Shown here: one piece after another, positions 1-13,000 of the stretch
Numbering within the stretch: the first letter of the stretch is position 1
How the letters are laid out: each line of letters starts with the position of its first letter
Position numbers and translations under genes: made by a program
Assembly: GCF_000150275.1 (NCBI RefSeq)
Contig: NW_002060950.1
Span: 68,679 to 132,678 of the forward strand
Source of the DNA: Trichoplax adhaerens
Lineage: Eukaryota; Placozoa; Uniplacotomia; Trichoplacea; Trichoplacidae
Direction of reading: 5' to 3'
DNA: 64,000 bases
The notes under the pieces: model-generated
Told to the model about the DNA's origin: nothing
The model's database searches: none
What the model saw: the letters and a program-made list of their open reading frames with translations, nothing else

Positions 1-2586
1 ATTAATGTTAACTTGCTGACAGATTTTTTTGTACTGATGCAATCCTTCTTTGCATTGGTTATTATTACGCGTTTCTACACATAGCTGGATATGCATAAAA
101 ATGATTTCTTGGTGAACTTTCGTCCAAGTACGATGCTTTTTACTATTGATGACATCGTTTAAGCAAGCTAGTGCTTGTTCTTTTTTTCCAACTTCGATAA
201 ATTCTATACACGTATATAAAACGAATATTAATAAAAAAATTGCCTGCTATCACCTATCGTAATACGCTTTTATTACTGTACTGTACTCTGTTACAGTACT
301 ATATGAAGCACGCTTGTTCTGTACCGTACAGCATCTAAATTTGAATGCTCCGGTGCCAGGGACTTCTGAACTACAGTTCTTTCAGAAGTGTAGTTGTAAA
401 AGAAATCTCTTTCTTTTAGTAGTCCCTGAACGTGCGTAAATCCAAAGACCAAATCTCATGAATGTACAGTATACTGTAGTTTTAGTGCTCTGTATTTGTC
501 GTTAAAAGATGTCACCTGTACACTCAGTAACTTAGACTACACGAAAGCAATACTGAAATTTAATTTATGAAGTTATATAAGTAATACTGATCAGAATACT
601 CTATTAAATGATACAGAACGCGTACATGCAAATCATAATTAGTATAATCAGGCAAAGTTACGCATATATAATATTATACATATATACTTATATTATATAG
701 TATAATAATGTGAGAAATGTTATGTCCGTTTTCTGTCATACCGGTCGATCGGTGATTGTGTTGGCATTCTACAGCAACTACAGTCAGGGACTACTTAAAA
801 AATAGAGACATGACAGGAAACGGCCTTCAGTGCGAAATATTAATAACTGAGGCTATTATTTTTTCGGTCATACTACTATATGGTATCAAAGAAACGTACA
901 TCACCATACTGCATAAAACCAACTTAGCAGGCTAATAGCAGCTACTGTAATTTGATGTCAATCACGGACAGTATAATGAAACGTTGGGGACATGCGATAC
1001 ACTTGAAATGACCAGTAAAATAATTGGTCTACACATTATCAGTATAGTGAACGATCGTTTCCTGTCCTGTCTCTTTCAGTTTTAGTAGTCCAGGATACAG
1101 TACAGTATATTATACGCACTGTAAATTAAAATATGACTGTCTAACGCTCTATGCAGCGCCTGATTTGTCGGAAATATTTGAATGAGATCGCTAACAACGT
1201 TATTCCTACTGTTGCGTAATGTAGCTAAGTAAAAAAAAAGCTCCTAAGAAGATAATATACAGTGACGTTATTCCTGAACAGTACAGTAGTATCACTAGAG
1301 TTTGTACAAGTAGGAAGATAGCTCTCTGAACTACCTTCGACATAAAGATTGAAGTGGGTTTTACTGACTGTATGCAGTTAGGTACACCGATTTACTGTAC
1401 TGTATATTGCATAGTAAGGCATTAATATCGTCTGTAAATCGTAAAATATACAGTCTGTTCGAGGAAAGTGAAGCCAAAACTAATACAACAGGGCATAGGT
1501 TAGGATAGGATAATACAAGTATATTACTAAAAACAGCGCGCCATTTCCTTGACAGAATATATTCGGAGGATCTAACAACTAGGTTTTTCTTTTAGTGGTC
1601 CGTGATCCAGTACAGTACTACAGTATACAGTACGTATTGTACAGTACATTAACGGCACGTGACATTGCGTTGGGAAAACTTAATAATGCTACTCGTTGCT
1701 GTAAAGCATAAGTCACACATTCCGTGGACAGTATCCAATTTTACGTTAGTTACTGAATTAACACTCACTATGTAGTACACTAGTGGCAAAAAATACTTCG
1801 GTGCAAGCTTCGACTGAAGAAAATAAATGGTGTAAAGAATTATAGTATTTTATTCGCGAATATAGTGCAAATATTATAAACTGTACGTACTGTATAAGAT
1901 GCAGGCACATGTCATTGAACAGATGAAAAATAACTGTTGTACGTAACTCGAGGGAACATCCTAAAATTTTCCATCAGAACGCAGTTAGTAATTTATTACT
2001 TACTACGTAATACTGTAATTTAAGCCAAAAGTTAGCGTTGCTACTTTTAAACCATCATGCATTTTGGAGTTTTACATACAGACATGATGATAGTGTACTT
2101 AATTAATTAACAACACGTGTACAGGTAAAAGCCGTAATGTACAGTACTACTTTGCTGTACTGTACTGTTCGCAGTATTGAACTAGACTTAAAAAAAGTAT
2201 TTTGTTGGCACTGTATCTATAAACGGTGCGAATTACTGTATCAGGCCACCACCAGCACGAGAGTTAGAAAGGGACAAGGCCGTTCATATTTTAGACTAGT
2301 CGAAAGTGTTAAGCTTTTTTACATACTGCCAATGAGTAGCTAGACAAACGACCAACTCCATCATTTACTAATCTTTGAAATATTTATAGCGTTTACTATA
2401 ATAGCTTAGTATTAAGCCTTCCACTGTTGATCCAATTCTTGTACTGTATCTGTAATGTCTTACACCTACAATACGTATTCTTTTTACTAACAGAAAACTC
2501 AACTTTTACAGAATATGCATAAATCGATGACATTTACCTTTGGCGCGTTTTAGCGCATTTCCAGGTTTAGCAAAGTTTTCTCTCAT
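1..2586 (-). CDS. EIF3A: eIF3a, translation initiation factor 3 subunit A (5' part only)
   Basis: Two exons on the minus strand encode the N-terminus of eIF3a, the large scaffold subunit of the eIF3 complex that loads the 40S ribosome. Exon 1 (2586-2538) starts at an ATG and gives [16 protein letters not shown] plus one base. A GTAAAT donor follows, then an intron 2537-204 with a TATAG acceptor. Exon 2 (203 to the window edge) continues [19 protein letters not shown], then a KKHRTW motif and a CQQVNIN end. The animal family has RPENALKRANEFLEVGKK at the same place, so the split codon G|AA restores the conserved Glu. The rest of the gene (PCI domain and repeat region) lies outside the window. 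The start faces PACRGL head-to-head across about 975 bp filled with GTACW repeats. The identification is firm from family memory; the exact transcription start is unknown. Confidence 0.9.
357..428. mobile_element. 72-bp MITE-like element in eIF3a intron 1
   Basis: The element begins CAGGGACTTCT and ends AGTAGTCCCTG, an imperfect terminal inverted repeat. A second nested hairpin lies inside it (CTTCTGAA paired with TTCAGAAG; ACTACA with TGTAGT). The ends match the larger element at 785-1093. It is too short to code for anything. A CAGGG end resembles hAT-type termini, but no clean 8-bp target duplication is visible, so the class is uncertain. Confidence 0.5.
785..1093. mobile_element. 309-bp inverted-repeat element (hAT-like MITE?) in eIF3a intron 1
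   Basis: The left end (785-825) reads CAGGGACTACTTAAAA and continues to GAGACATGACAGGAAACG. The right end (about 1050-1093), read on the minus strand, is CTGGACTACTAAAA continuing to GAGACAGGACAGGAAACG. The two ends are therefore imperfect inverted repeats of about 40-45 bp. The 8 bases outside each end are ACTACAGT and GATACAGT, six of eight identical, as an aged 8-bp target duplication would look. However, TACAGT is common in the local repeat background. The interior has no open frame. Confidence 0.5.
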
Positions 2587-2756
2587 GATAATTATACTGT
2601 AATCCTAATTTCTGCTTTGCAAATTATTCGATATTCCAGACGGCGAAATACATTTCTATAAAATCAATCAATCGATACTGCATGTTCTCTCAACTTTTCC
2701 CCGGAGCAATGTGAGATTTTACATAACGTACCCGCACATAGAGATTTTTTTACTTT

Positions 2757-2950
2757 CTGTACTGTACCGTACAGTACAGTACGTACAGTGTACTGTACTG
2801 TACAATACCGTAACTGTACTGTACAGTGTACAGTACAGTACAGTAATGATAGACAAGCTAATGTACTGTACTGTACACTGTACAGTACAGTACAGTATGC
2901 TAACTATTATACAGTACTGTACTGTAGTAAACTGTACTGTACAGTACTGC
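2757..2950. repeat. GTACW pentamer array between eIF3a and PACRGL
   Basis: Tandem GTAC tetramers are separated mostly by a single A or T. The array therefore reads as (GTACT)n or (GTACA)n and flips between the two, with palindromic junctions such as CTGTACAG. It lies in the interval between the eIF3a start (2586, minus) and the PACRGL start (3562, plus). Translations through it give meaningless Tyr-Cys-Thr-Val-Gln type repeats. Confidence 0.85.
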
Positions 2951-3345
2951 GTGCGGTCCTAGTCTTCCGATTGCATACGCACTTCCGATATAGCGAAATG
3001 ACCAGTTAAATAGTAAGCCTCCACATTTTTTTAAATGAAAATCGATGACAGTCCCTCTCTCTCTCTTCTTTAAGTATTCCCTGCTAATATCATAGTACTG
3101 TACTACAAGAAAAACCTTAACCATTACCGTACCCATGTAGCATGCTACATGGGTTCCCATAGTAATCAATACAAAATTTTGAATCAAAAATCGGAGTGTC
3201 TAGTTCTTGTCACTGATTTTAATTACAGTGGTAAGTGCTGTAGCAAGTACTGTACAGTGTACAGTACATTACGGTTGTGTGCAAAAACTTTGAACATGTC
3301 AACTACAAATTACAGGTTCTCGGATATTGGATCACGGGCACAGCT

Positions 3346-3443
3346 GCGGTACTGTACAGTACTGTACCGTACGCTGATACAACACTATGTACTGTACCGT
3401 AATGTACACTTGTACAGTACAGTACAGTACAATACAGTACACT
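3346..3443. repeat. second GTACW array upstream of PACRGL
   Basis: This is a shorter, more interrupted copy of the same pentamer repeat. It lies about 120 bp upstream of the PACRGL start codon and includes a run of four GTACA-type units near 3415-3430. Between it and the first array the DNA is ordinary AT-rich sequence with a 7-8 bp hairpin around 3136-3150 (CATGTAG, then CTACATG). Confidence 0.75.
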
Positions 3444-3561
3444 CGAATATAAAGTACTGTATACTACAGTATTTATTACTATTTTTCGTCATTTAACTCA
3501 AGTCTTGTACTGTACAATATAGTCATAATAACATATTATTCGTTTTACATTAGCTACAGTA

Positions 3562-6209
<2,648 letters not shown>

Positions 6210-8583
6210 TTTAAGATCGAAAGGTGCGTAAAATGTAATAAATTTCTATTAGTGATGTATGTCCCATGTGTTTCTTGTTCCAAATTTATAGCTGTATTTG
6301 AATTTCCGGATCTGGGTATGAACGTCACAATACTAAATGCTTTGAATACCAAGAACTTGCGATTGCTTAATTTCAACAAAAACTAGCTAATAGAGTCGGT
6401 TGTCCGTTATATCAGCGTAATACTGTTCTGCCTGAGAAAGGCTCAGTCAATTATAACTATCGAAGTAAAAACTTGCAAAATGTTAACGTGTTTAAATTTA
6501 CATTGATTGAAGTTGGAATATTCTAAATGTAATTATTCGTCACTGTAATACATCCGTTGGCTAGGGGTACTTAGCCGCTCAATGTAACATCTCTCGATTT
6601 TGATCTTCAATTATAACTATTTTAGCTATTCAATGTTGAGGCATTAATAAGAAGTGCAAATGAAAAATTAGTTAAAGTAACAATAAACTTCAAAGACTTT
6701 ACTTCACTGTCAGTGTGTTAATTTCCATGGAACAACGTATAATGCATTCCGATTCTCTCACTGAACTTGAACATCTGTATCATCAGTAACGTGGACAACA
6801 GTATTTCCAGAACGAAAGCTCGTGTTAATGTGTCTACGATAAATTACAAAATTTATTATCCGAAACCCCTAAAACTAAAGAACCGCTCAACAAGTATGAC
6901 TTTGCGAGTCTTTAAATGGTGTATTTTTGTCTAATAGTTAGAGGAATGCGAATGCATATTATTAACATCTTGCATGCACGCTACAGATACGTGTATGAAT
7001 AAGTGAATATTATTTTCATAAGCTAACTCTAAAAAATTTTAACTTTAATGGTCAGTGTACTCGGCACTAGGTTGTGCATATACGAGTACAGTATATTATA
7101 TTATATTTTTTTTAATAAATCCCACCTGCCCTCCCTTGAAATGAGCAGCGCGGGGGGTATTTATACTACTCTTAGATGACTGTGATTATGGGTTCATTTC
7201 AATAGGTCAGTATAAGATTCTTACAGTACTATTTATCTCAAGATTTATTCATGTAAAACGAATAGCTCTAAGGTAGTAATTTTTGCAGAGTACTAATTAT
7301 TAAAATAGTATTCGTTATATCGCTAAGGGTGGCAACTGGGCCTTTAAATTTTGATTTGATGTAATATTCTGATGAAAATTGAATAAACATAGAATCTTAA
7401 TAGAGTTTTCTACACAGCCATTTTGATCGTTACATTTTCTTATAACGGTTGCTATCGACAGAGCAAGCTTTGCTTGCATACTCAAGCGATCCTTAGACAC
7501 ATTATAATGATTGGTATATAATTGACCACAGTACTAAGGACATTGTACCGCACTGTAGATATCTTACAGTACCTGCTAATCTTAACTTGGACATGTCCAT
7601 CACCGTACCGTACATTAGTTATCATAATGTGCTTTGTACCATTAACTAATCTTAATATAGCATTTCATCCGTGAATGCATTATTGAAAAGTACGGTAGTA
7701 TTCTACAAGCATAGCTATGAATATACTGTAGTAGTGCCTGGCTATTACCGGGATATACAGTATATAAATAATGTCGAATGGTAATACTATCTGTTAATTA
7801 TTAACAAATAAGTACATTAACGTAAACCGTCAGCAAAGCGATGTGAATTTGTACTAGATTGTACTAAATATGTACTTTATAAAAAATAGCGCAAAGGATA
7901 CACACATTCTACAGACGAATATTATTACGCACCCCTAACTTTTACTAATAAAGCATGGCAAATTAGATTTCAGTTACTTTAGACAGATACTGTATAATGA
8001 GGATGAAGTTCGCATTAAAATTGTTGCACTCTTAGGTCAGATTAGAAACGCCAGATATTTCTTGCACAGGCATGTTTACATAGTCAGGCTTTCGATAAGA
8101 CATGAAACCTAAGGCTTCTAGGAAGAAACATTTCTGATAAATGATCTACCCTAACGTACGGTATACGCGTACTGTATCTTGTCCGAATACTTCTTCATCT
8201 AGGAGTGACATTACTGTCAGTTGATTTTATCATTAATTAGGACCATCGTTTTGTTTTACAGTTAGGTTACATTTTCTTCGTTTTTCCGTTAATTTTTATT
8301 ATCTAAGAGTAACTTCTATATAAGGTAACAATCATGTTATTATTCATAAGCATCAATGACTTAGGACACGTTACGCATAGCAATAACAGCGAATCTTGGA
8401 TCACCTACCAGGTGATCTAAATCTGTTTAGCTTAGTGCTAGCAATAAATGAGGTATGATTTATATTGGTATTGCACCGCGCATTGACAGTAGCAAGTCCA
8501 ACAGAGCAGGATATAATTTTAAGTACAGAGATAAAAGTAGAACTAAATCCGTCACCTAACTGTAAATTTCTGGCTAACGATTC
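6210..8583. other. 2.4-kb interval without a supported gene
   Basis: This follows the PACRGL stop and is AT-rich with many stops. Two coding-like scraps stand out. One at about 6727-6914 (+) is open but broken by stops. The other at about 7965-8034 (+) resembles a HEAT-repeat exon (ending VRIKIVALLG). Neither has partner exons I can find. No promoter or RNA gene was recognised. Confidence 0.5.
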
Positions 8584-8661
8584 GCCTACAACTCTTCTTC
8601 CAATAACAGGGCTCTAAAATTTAGAGTTTACCTTGGCTATTATTATCATTACTTTGTAGGC
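8584..8661 (-). promoter_or_regulatory. SECIS element (type II-like) for selenoprotein U
   Basis: Read on the minus strand, the hairpin has all SECIS core parts. Helix I is a perfect 8-bp pairing of GCCTACAA (8661-8654) with TTGTAGGC (8591-8584). After a small internal loop comes the non-Watson-Crick quartet, ATGAT (8649-8645) against GGAA (8601-8598). Helix II pairs AATAATAG (8644-8637) with CTGTTATT (8609-8602), with one G-U. The unpaired AA (8634-8633) sits 11 nt after the ATGA, the usual distance. An apical mini-helix, CTCTAA with TTAGAG, fits the type II form. It lies about 245 nt beyond the stop codon of the UGA-containing gene at 8906-9565, on the same strand, as eukaryotic selenoprotein genes require. 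Confidence 0.87.
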
Positions 8662-8712
8662 TTGAAGATAGCCGGAGAAATCAATAGAGTGACTGCATTA
8701 ATTACTCTATAT

Positions 8713-8790
8713 TGTACAGTACTGTATATGTATTATGTACTGTACCTATGTGTACGACGTAAGTGCATGTACAGTACACGTGCACTATAC
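8713..8790. repeat. small GTACW array 3' of the SelU gene
   Basis: Interrupted GTACW units (for example TTGTACAGTACTGTATATG) lie between the SelU stop codon and its SECIS element, so they would be in the 3' UTR unless spliced. This is the one clear array in this window not located between gene starts. Confidence 0.6.
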
Positions 8791-8905
8791 TGTAGCTATT
8801 AATCCAAAGTCATTGATTAAGGTAAGTACAGTATTCCAATTTCACCTGATTTTTCTTTCAAGCGTAATTAAGAAAATCAGCTAATACTGATAATTCTAAC
8901 TGGAT

Positions 8906-9565
8906 TTATCGAATCTTTTCACAAGCTGACATGACTTGATTAATATCAGCGTGGTGTCCGAAGTATTTTTGTCTATGCTCGAAGAGGATGCCTTGATCGC
9001 CTTTACCAACGACATAAAGGGCACCCAAAATTCTGCCTTCACCAACTAAATTTCCGGATACACCAGATTTCCATGCCTTGTAGGATGATTTCCAGAGGCC
9101 AAAGTTGAGAAATCCGGATAAAAACATATAACGCTGATTTCGCTCACCGCCGTAGAACCGTTTTTCAGTATCCAGATAAATTTGACCTTTAAAATAGTCT
9201 CTAAACTCATCTATGCCAATGTCTTCATGCACAACGCCAATTAAACGTACGCCTAATTTATCTAGTTTAGGCTTGATGGAGGAAACTTCAAGTGCTTCCT
9301 CCCTGCATACATGTCATCCGGGTCTTCTCACAGCTAATATGACAGCACCAGTTCTTTTCCATAAATCACCAGCACTTAAGGACGGTAATGTGGATTCCTT
9401 CCTATCGACTCGTTTAGAGTTTTGTTCTAGAAATATCAATCTAGCTTCATTTAAATATCGGACATCAGAATTTGGAGGTGACGGCCAAAAATCATGATTG
9501 GAGTAAGCTATTGCTGCAAAAACAGCAGCTGCAGAAGCAGCTTTAATCAAGGAAGTGATTGTCCA
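8906..9565 (-). CDS. PRXL2A: selenoprotein U / peroxiredoxin-like 2A with in-frame UGA (Sec)
   Basis: One open frame on the minus strand is interrupted only by a TGA at 9316-9314. Upstream it reads through DLWKRTGAVILAVRRPG; then TGA; then HVCREEALEV and on to a stop at 8908-8906. Vertebrate PRXL2A has AVRRPGCFLC here, so the UGA replaces the first Cys of the CxxC redox pair, giving U-H-V-C. Fish and other SelU proteins are known to use selenocysteine at this site. Downstream motifs SGNLVGEGRILGALYVVGKG and GILFEHRQKYFG match the thioredoxin-fold AhpC/TSA-like family, which acts as an antioxidant. The frame is open from 9565, preceded by a pyrimidine-rich tract ending in AG, so the initiator Met is probably on an unlocated upstream exon. 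From 9565 the product is about 219 residues (human 229), placing Sec near residue 85. An ordinary gene finder would split this into two ORFs. Confidence 0.9.
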
Positions 9566-9653
9566 CTCCAGATTGCCGAGAATAAGAGAGAAGTAAATCT
9601 TAACGTTCGTATCGTCTACTTATTTATTCACTTTTCTTCTTTTTTGCTCTGTA

Positions 9654-9906
9654 TATACTGTACAGTACAGTACAGTACAGTCTGTTGTTAAGGGTGGGTT
9701 AACTCGGTACAGTTTGCCTAACTGTACACTGTACAGTACACTACAGTACAGTACAGTACAGTGCAAGAAAATCGTACTGTACAGTACAGTACTGTACTGT
9801 AAGTTCTACAGTAAGTACCTTACAGTGGTTGTTAAGTTATTTGTTGCCGCCTGCTCGTACTGTACGGTAACATGAACTACGGTACAGTACAGTACAGTAC
9901 AGTACA
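9654..9906. repeat. GTACW array between SelU and WDR91
   Basis: Several dense runs (9657-9680, 9725-9760, 9775-9800, 9880-9906) of GTAC plus A or T sit in the roughly 530-bp spacer between the divergent SelU (minus) and WDR91 (plus) genes. Non-repeat bases between runs show no shared motif that I could see. Confidence 0.85.
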
Positions 9907-10098
9907 GCAAAATCTTCGCGCTTGCTTTTCACTGGCACTGTTTTGCAACTTCCGTCATATATACTGTATCTAGACCTCTTTGTATCCATTAACCTCGGTA
10001 AATGTTATAGTAAATGTTAAAAACGCTTCCATGTTTTAGCAAGGAATTACCATACTGTACTGTACAGTATTTTATTACGGTTTATTGAAAAAATCAAA

Positions 10099-13000
10099 AT
10101 GACTGCCGCCATTCCAGTGTTAGATGAGAAAATTAAGGAGTATTTCCTATTTCGTGGATTTACGGAAACATTAAAAAGCTTTGAAGCCGAAATCAAAGCC
10201 GATAAGAATAAAAGCTTCAAGGTAAATTAAAAGAATTCTGATTCGAGCTAACATTTTACAAAGTTGTATAGGTTTTGTAAATACAGTAGTGATCTTTAAT
10301 TCTTGATGCATTGACGTTATTTACGTAGCGTACGCGTATTGTATCCACATAAAACAATTATAATTATATTAACACGATTTTAAAGCCTACGATAAGTTAT
10401 ACTTAGCTCAGGAAGAGTTCAGGTTTTCGTTTAATGCGTATACTGGTAGCAGTAATCGTTTCTTTGGAAATTATGCTGTGAAGCTGTGATATCACGTATC
10501 ATGCAAATGATAATTATAATGTGCACCAGCGAAGCCCCTGCTGTGTACCAACACCAACTGTGATGGGAGCGATTCAACATTCACTACAATTTTGCCTCTA
10601 TGTTCACAACTCTGCAGAGTTCTCGTCTGTACTATTGTGCTACACTTGTAGGAGGAATAGAAAAGGAAAAGAAAAGTGTTACTGTATTTAAAGCTCAGTA
10701 TAAGTGCTTGCTCGTTTTCTCGAAATTTTATGTACTGTATAATATTTGTAGGATACGAAACGTACAGTATTGTACAGTATCGTATTTCGAACACTAGAAA
10801 ATACACGATTATACATTTACTTACAGTTAGTGTATTAGTGTGTATCTGCTGAATAAATATCGTAATGGATGACAACACTATTCACTGATTGAAACAGCTT
10901 AGTGATAATTTGCTGCCAACCTTCGCTATTACACCTATTCTACTGTATTCTATTTAAAATACAATATACAGTACAGTACCATCAGTTTGTCGCTTACTAC
11001 GGCTAAAGTATACAGTACAACTAAAATTTTCATTCCTAGTTATTTCTATTTACTGTACAGTAACGGTACCATATACAGTAGCTGAAATTTCGAGGTCATT
11101 CGTTTAGCGCTATACGGGTATTAATTGACTAGGTATGCTACAGTAGTACAGTAAATTAATTTACAGTATATTTACGTTTTATAGAATTATCGAACTGCTT
11201 CGGAGTCTGAGCTATTCACTAATTAGAAATGTCCGATTCAACCACGTTGCACAGAAAGCAGTAAGTGCGATGTCTGACAATATGCGCTGAATGCAGCCCA
11301 AAGTATTAATAGGCATTTTCGCATTAGGTGCTATCAGTATAGCAGGAAGGACTAAATGCATTTTTTTGATAGAAACCTTTATGAAGTAAAATAGTAAATA
11401 GCTCAACTAGCATTTACTAGTGTATCCTATTTACGGGATTAGAAATCACAATTGTGGCATTCTATTAAATGAATAAAAACTGAAAAATTGAGATTAACTT
11501 TCTTGTTGAATATACTCGTAATTATCAAAAATTAGTACAGCATCGTAAGATACTATAATTGATCACATGTCTTTCATGCTTGCGTGGACAGACATACTCA
11601 CTTCCTTTATAAGATTTCTGTCATACTCGATGTTTTGGGTTGATTGTGATCATTGATTACTTTTGGCGAAAATACTTGTGCAACTTGATGAGATAAAACA
11701 GTTATATTTTTAATTGAGTTCGTAATCCCTATAGATATTTAATTAAACAAATTTTATTGTACTGATATATACAGCAACGTAAACTTAGACTATGGAGGAT
11801 ACCTCGGTAAACGTAATAAGTGTATAGGCCTCCACCAGGGATTACTGTAAAATCTGGTTTTATACGAAGTAGCTATGTTAAGTAGGCATACAATTGAGCT
11901 GTAGCTTCTGTACGTGGTAGACGTACAGGATAGAATGGAAAGAAAATTTAATAACATAAAATAATTTATTTATTATTGTATTCTGTTAGGTATTTATTTG
12001 CATATAGTTATATTGATAGATGACAGGTAGACGTTTTGATACATTCCGCTTAATTTGGTTATGCTAGATTGGAAAAATTATCGAACAATTGCTTTATCAT
12101 ATAAAGTCTTACGACATTGTTGGCTTAAAAGAATTTTATGCTGGCTTAGACAGACAATTTTTTTGCCGACTGGAACGTAATCAACTACCGAACGTCCGTC
12201 GTGTTGAAAATGGATTGCTTCGTTATTATTTAGTGAACGCAGTTCAAAATAATAAGCATGAAAAGGTCATTGAATTTTTTCAGAAATACTCGGCTGAATT
12301 ACTAAATCAGAGTGATTGGAAGGAGTGGTTTGGTAAGTTTATATAAAAATAAGAACTACGAAGCTTAATATAGCATAAGATTCTTCGTGTAACGTAAAAG
12401 CTAAGTTCTGTACTTAATTTCCTATGTGATGCAAATAGTATCAGCCATTTAAGTGCATTTTCGTAGCTGAAGTGACTGCTTAGGCTATATTGTAATCAGT
12501 AACTATACAACTCAGTCGCCTTCGATAAACTCGGTATATTAATCTAATAAGTAATCTTTGTTTAACCATAGAGATAGTTTTAATATATGTTACTATTTTA
12601 ATAGCCTTGCCCTTTGTAAAGAATCCAGAGCAAAGCCCCACGTTTTCTATTTATTTTCACAAATCTTGGTTAGAATCATTTGTGCTATCTTTACACAACT
12701 TCCTGAGCGTAATATGCCACACCATGCATATCCTTTATATTAATATCAAAGAGAGTATACAAAGGTCAATGCTTTCTTGGCGTTAAATGTGCTTTGATTT
12801 TCATTAATTTTATTTATTAATGAATATGGATCACTTCAGCTTATGCGTCATTTAGTCTGGATAATAAGAGCTACCAAATGTACCTTCTTTAATACTTACA
12901 TCCTTGTAATTGTAGAATATTACGTTATTTAATTATTATTACAGCTATTTATTATAAACTATTGATTCACTAATAGCGCTTATAGACCTTAATCAAGTTT

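Noticed and set aside
2711-3496. Several overlapping open frames on both strands, rich in Tyr-Cys-Thr-Val-Gln
   Set aside because: They are translations of the GTACW repeat. A 5-bp unit lacks stops in several frames and yields a 5-residue pseudo-repeat with no family resemblance.
9314-9316. Reading the TGA as a true stop, making SelU a pseudogene or two genes
   Set aside because: Conservation continues in the same frame on both sides, the position matches the family Sec/Cys, and a SECIS hairpin lies downstream.
9213-9497. 94-codon plus-strand frame overlapping the SelU gene
   Set aside because: It is antisense to the conserved SelU exon and has no recognisable motif.
12708-12764. WDR91 exon 3 ending at the stronger GTAATA donor
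   Set aside because: It leaves the downstream exon out of frame unless an unseen microexon exists; kept only as an open question.
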